From Castor canadensis (lineage: Eukaryota; Chordata; Mammalia; Rodentia; Castoridae), in the NCBI RefSeq assembly GCF_047511655.1, contig NC_133389.1, positions 152,845,973-152,909,972 on the forward strand: a stretch of DNA of 64,000 nucleotides. Reading direction: 5' to 3'. Shown here one piece after another: positions 60,440 to 64,000 of the stretch. Under the pieces are notes generated by a model, which saw only the letters and a list, made by a program, of their open reading frames with translations, was not told the origin of the DNA and searched no databases. Both the position numbers and the translations under genes were made by a program. Every line of letters starts with the position of its first letter. Within the stretch, counting starts at the first letter, position 1.

Positions 60440-61500
60440 TCCCAACAAGGACAAAAAAGGTAGTAAACAGATTAACTCTATCATTGTGTTACCTTTACTT
60501 TTCTAAGTACGAGATCATACTAGCATTTGGGGCACATTTGAGGAGTTATGAGGGAGGCAAATGGCCTGTTTCAACTATCTCTTAAGGAAACAGAAAGGCT
60601 GACACTCATTGTCTTTTTGTATTCATTTGCCAGACTCACTCATATGACTGCAAAGAAGGCAAATATTTCCAGATAAAAAATTTGATAAAACTTGTTTCTT
60701 TGGCTTTCTTAGCAGCAGGGGAGATAAGGAAATGTGATCATTAGCCATGTGTAGCTATCCATATATCCAGGAAAGCATGAAGGGTTCTATTAATAAGGAA
60801 AGTAGAAGAGGTGGTTGGTTATATGCCACCAGCAGTTTTTTCCATAATACTTGTTATTAATATATTTATTGATAATTACTGATTAAAACAAGTCATAATG
60901 ACTTAAGGGCTATTACTTGTAGATGGGTTTTGCATAATTATATTTCATTATACTTTAATTCAACAATCTAAGGCAGTACTTCTTATTTTATGGGTCACTT
61001 TAATACAGCTACCAATTACGTAATGTAAGGAGTTTTGGAAACATGTTTGTGGAGTCAAAGCCAAGGTAGTTGTTTTATATACCTAAATCAGTTGAATTTC
61101 TGTAACTAACAGAAAAAACCTTAGAGGGTCTTAACCAAATTATAGTCATTTTTATATTCTTGGTTAAGAAATCCAAATGTAGGCAGTGCTGGGCTGGTAC
61201 AACAGCTCAACAAAATGATCAAGGACAAAGATCTTTGATATTCCTGGTTTGCTCTCTGCAGACTGCTAATTTAATTCATGGGCTTCACTCCTCATGATAT
61301 AAAGTTGGCTCTAAGCATTATATCTGCTTTCTAGGCTAGAAGAGGGAAAAAAAGAGACAAAGGCAAAGGGTGTTTCCATTTTCATTTGTGAGGTGATAAC
61401 CCTCTTCGTAGTTTTTTTTCATGTATCCTTGAGCAGAACTGCATTAGTTACCCATAGTTGCAAGGGAGGGTGGAAAGTGTGGTTTTGCTTCGTAGTGAGG
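60440..61500 (+). other. NBEAL1 intronic sequence with nothing recognised
   Basis: No repeat family or coding segment was recognised between the ID element and the TA microsatellite. Confidence 0.6.
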
Positions 61501-61511
61501 AAGGGGAAGAC

Positions 61512-61530
61512 ATATATATATATATATATG
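61512..61530 (+). repeat. (TA)n microsatellite
   Basis: About nine TA units, roughly 150 bp upstream of an NBEAL1 acceptor. Confidence 0.9.
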
Positions 61531-61616
61531 TAAAACACTACCAGTGTCTGTCACAGTTTCTATTAAAAATTTTATATGTTAATTTATTAAGAGAAAAAGT
61601 TGCCTGTAGACATTAA

Positions 61617-62045
<429 letters not shown>

Positions 62046-63299
62046 TGAAATACAGGGTTCAGTGTATGAAAAGTGTTGATTGCTTAATTCAGAAAACGTG
62101 ACTATTTAGTTTTTACTTTCAAATAATTAATACAGAATTGATGTCTGCAACTTCACTTTACAATGCACAGTCAAGTTTATGTTCTTTTTTGAAAGTGTAG
62201 TCCATTGAAAGTATGAATGCTAAAAGGAAAGTTAACTATGACTTCAAATTTCTAGGAAAAGTAATTTTCAGAAAGTGCCATTTATAGTATTTTACATAGG
62301 ATAGAAATTAATTTGGTATATCCTTCTATAACATTTCTGTTCTGTAAAAGTCACTTCAACATCTGTCCTTCCTCTAGAGGGCCTTTGCTTTTTGTTTTTC
62401 CTCAGAGCCTCTATCATTGTTCCTCTTTCCTCCTCTTTGTGTTGGTTGTTTTGTGTTACTCTACCTCTCTCTCTTGGTCTGCTCTGCAAGTCCCACAGCA
62501 GTATATATGATTTTTTTGTTGTATTCTTACATTAGATTGTTAATGAACTATCAGTTAACAATATTTATATTTATTATAGAAGTAAAATATTGTCATTACA
62601 GCTAAGCTAGGAAATTCAGATAAATGAAAAGGAAATAAAAATTCTTTATATGCTACCACCTAGATATAACCAACTTTAATGATGTGGTATATAGATTCAT
62701 ATGTGTGGTGTCAATTTAGAAATAATGGCCATCAAAATCTTGTCAAAAATGATCCATTGCAATATTTGTTTCTGTAGGAAAATAAGAATAACTTTGTATA
62801 GTTCTTTCATTTTATCTGTTATGTCATGTCACCTTATTCTAAACTGTAAGTTTATCAGTAAGTTTGAGTCTGTATTGCATGGACGTTATGTTTAGAAACT
62901 ATGGTATTGTCTATGCCAGATGTCCTTTGATTTCTGGATTGAAATATACCTTCAGTAGGAAATGAGAACAAAATGTTATAATCATTTTCAGGGCCCATGT
63001 GTTAATTTTATAGTGTCTACATGAGACTGTTTCCAAACACAACTTGCTTATTAAGAGGAAGTTGGACACAATAGTTGGTTAGACTTGAGTATTATGATAG
63101 AAGAGCAACTAAATAAATCTCTGTGAAATACATGTCAGTCATATAAAATTTAAACATTTTAAATTATGAAGTATAAAATGTTCACTTTTCCTATCAACTA
63201 ATAATTACACTTGTGTTTTCTGTTCTTCATCCATATTATTTCCAAATTAACTTATATCTGTTCTGTCAACTGAAAATTCTAAATTTAAAATAATTGTAG

Positions 63300-64000
<701 letters not shown>

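Overview
The window is nuclear DNA from a mammal, very probably a non-murid rodent. Two things support this. Ten exons of a vertebrate gene lie across it, and the repeats are a rodent-type mixture: tRNA-derived ID-like SINEs, 7SL-derived B1-like SINEs, dimers of the two, one dominant young L1 family, and older shared mammalian repeats (MIR, MER5A, MER20, MLT1, ancient L1). The ID/B1 dimers together with this L1 suggest the beaver/kangaroo-rat/squirrel side of rodents; that assignment is inference.

The only protein-coding gene found is the 5' part of NBEAL1 (neurobeachin-like 1) on the + strand. A CpG-island promoter without a TATA box lies at about 11165-12010. A mostly untranslated exon at 12543-12811 carries two short upstream ORFs and the start codon at 12761. 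Eight further coding exons follow: 35490-35581, 37477-37638, 40712-40793, 41471-41598, 48456-48538, 54448-54533, 61680-61986 and 63361-63467. All junctions are GT/AG, every codon phase joins, and the spliced total is 1098 nt, or exactly 366 codons. This is only the N-terminal segment of a protein of about 2,700 residues. The PH-BEACH and WD40 modules lie beyond the right edge.

Layout: 1-11,160 is intergenic and repeat-rich, holding a composite L1, a second L1, MER5A, MER20 and SINEs. 11,165-12,811 is the promoter and 5' UTR. 12,812-35,489 is a long first coding intron holding several L1 copies, including one of 4.3 kb that reaches its 5' UTR but has lost the middle of ORF2. 35,490-64,000 holds the remaining exons. 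The introns there contain an MLT1/MaLR element nested in an ancient L1, an antisense RPL23A processed pseudogene, a U13 snoRNA (SNORD13) retropseudogene, a sense-strand L1, and many SINEs.

I found no previously undescribed gene system. The most unusual signals are structural. One L1 insertion, bounded by a single target-site duplication, contains two head-to-tail 3' units joined at an A-run, which looks like reverse-transcriptase template jumping. A second L1 has an internal deletion whose breakpoint falls within about 65 nt of the same ORF2 position. Other notable items are a tandemly duplicated hairpin unit, a 99-bp direct duplication, a short interstitial telomeric tract, and possible tandem monomers in the L1 5' UTR.
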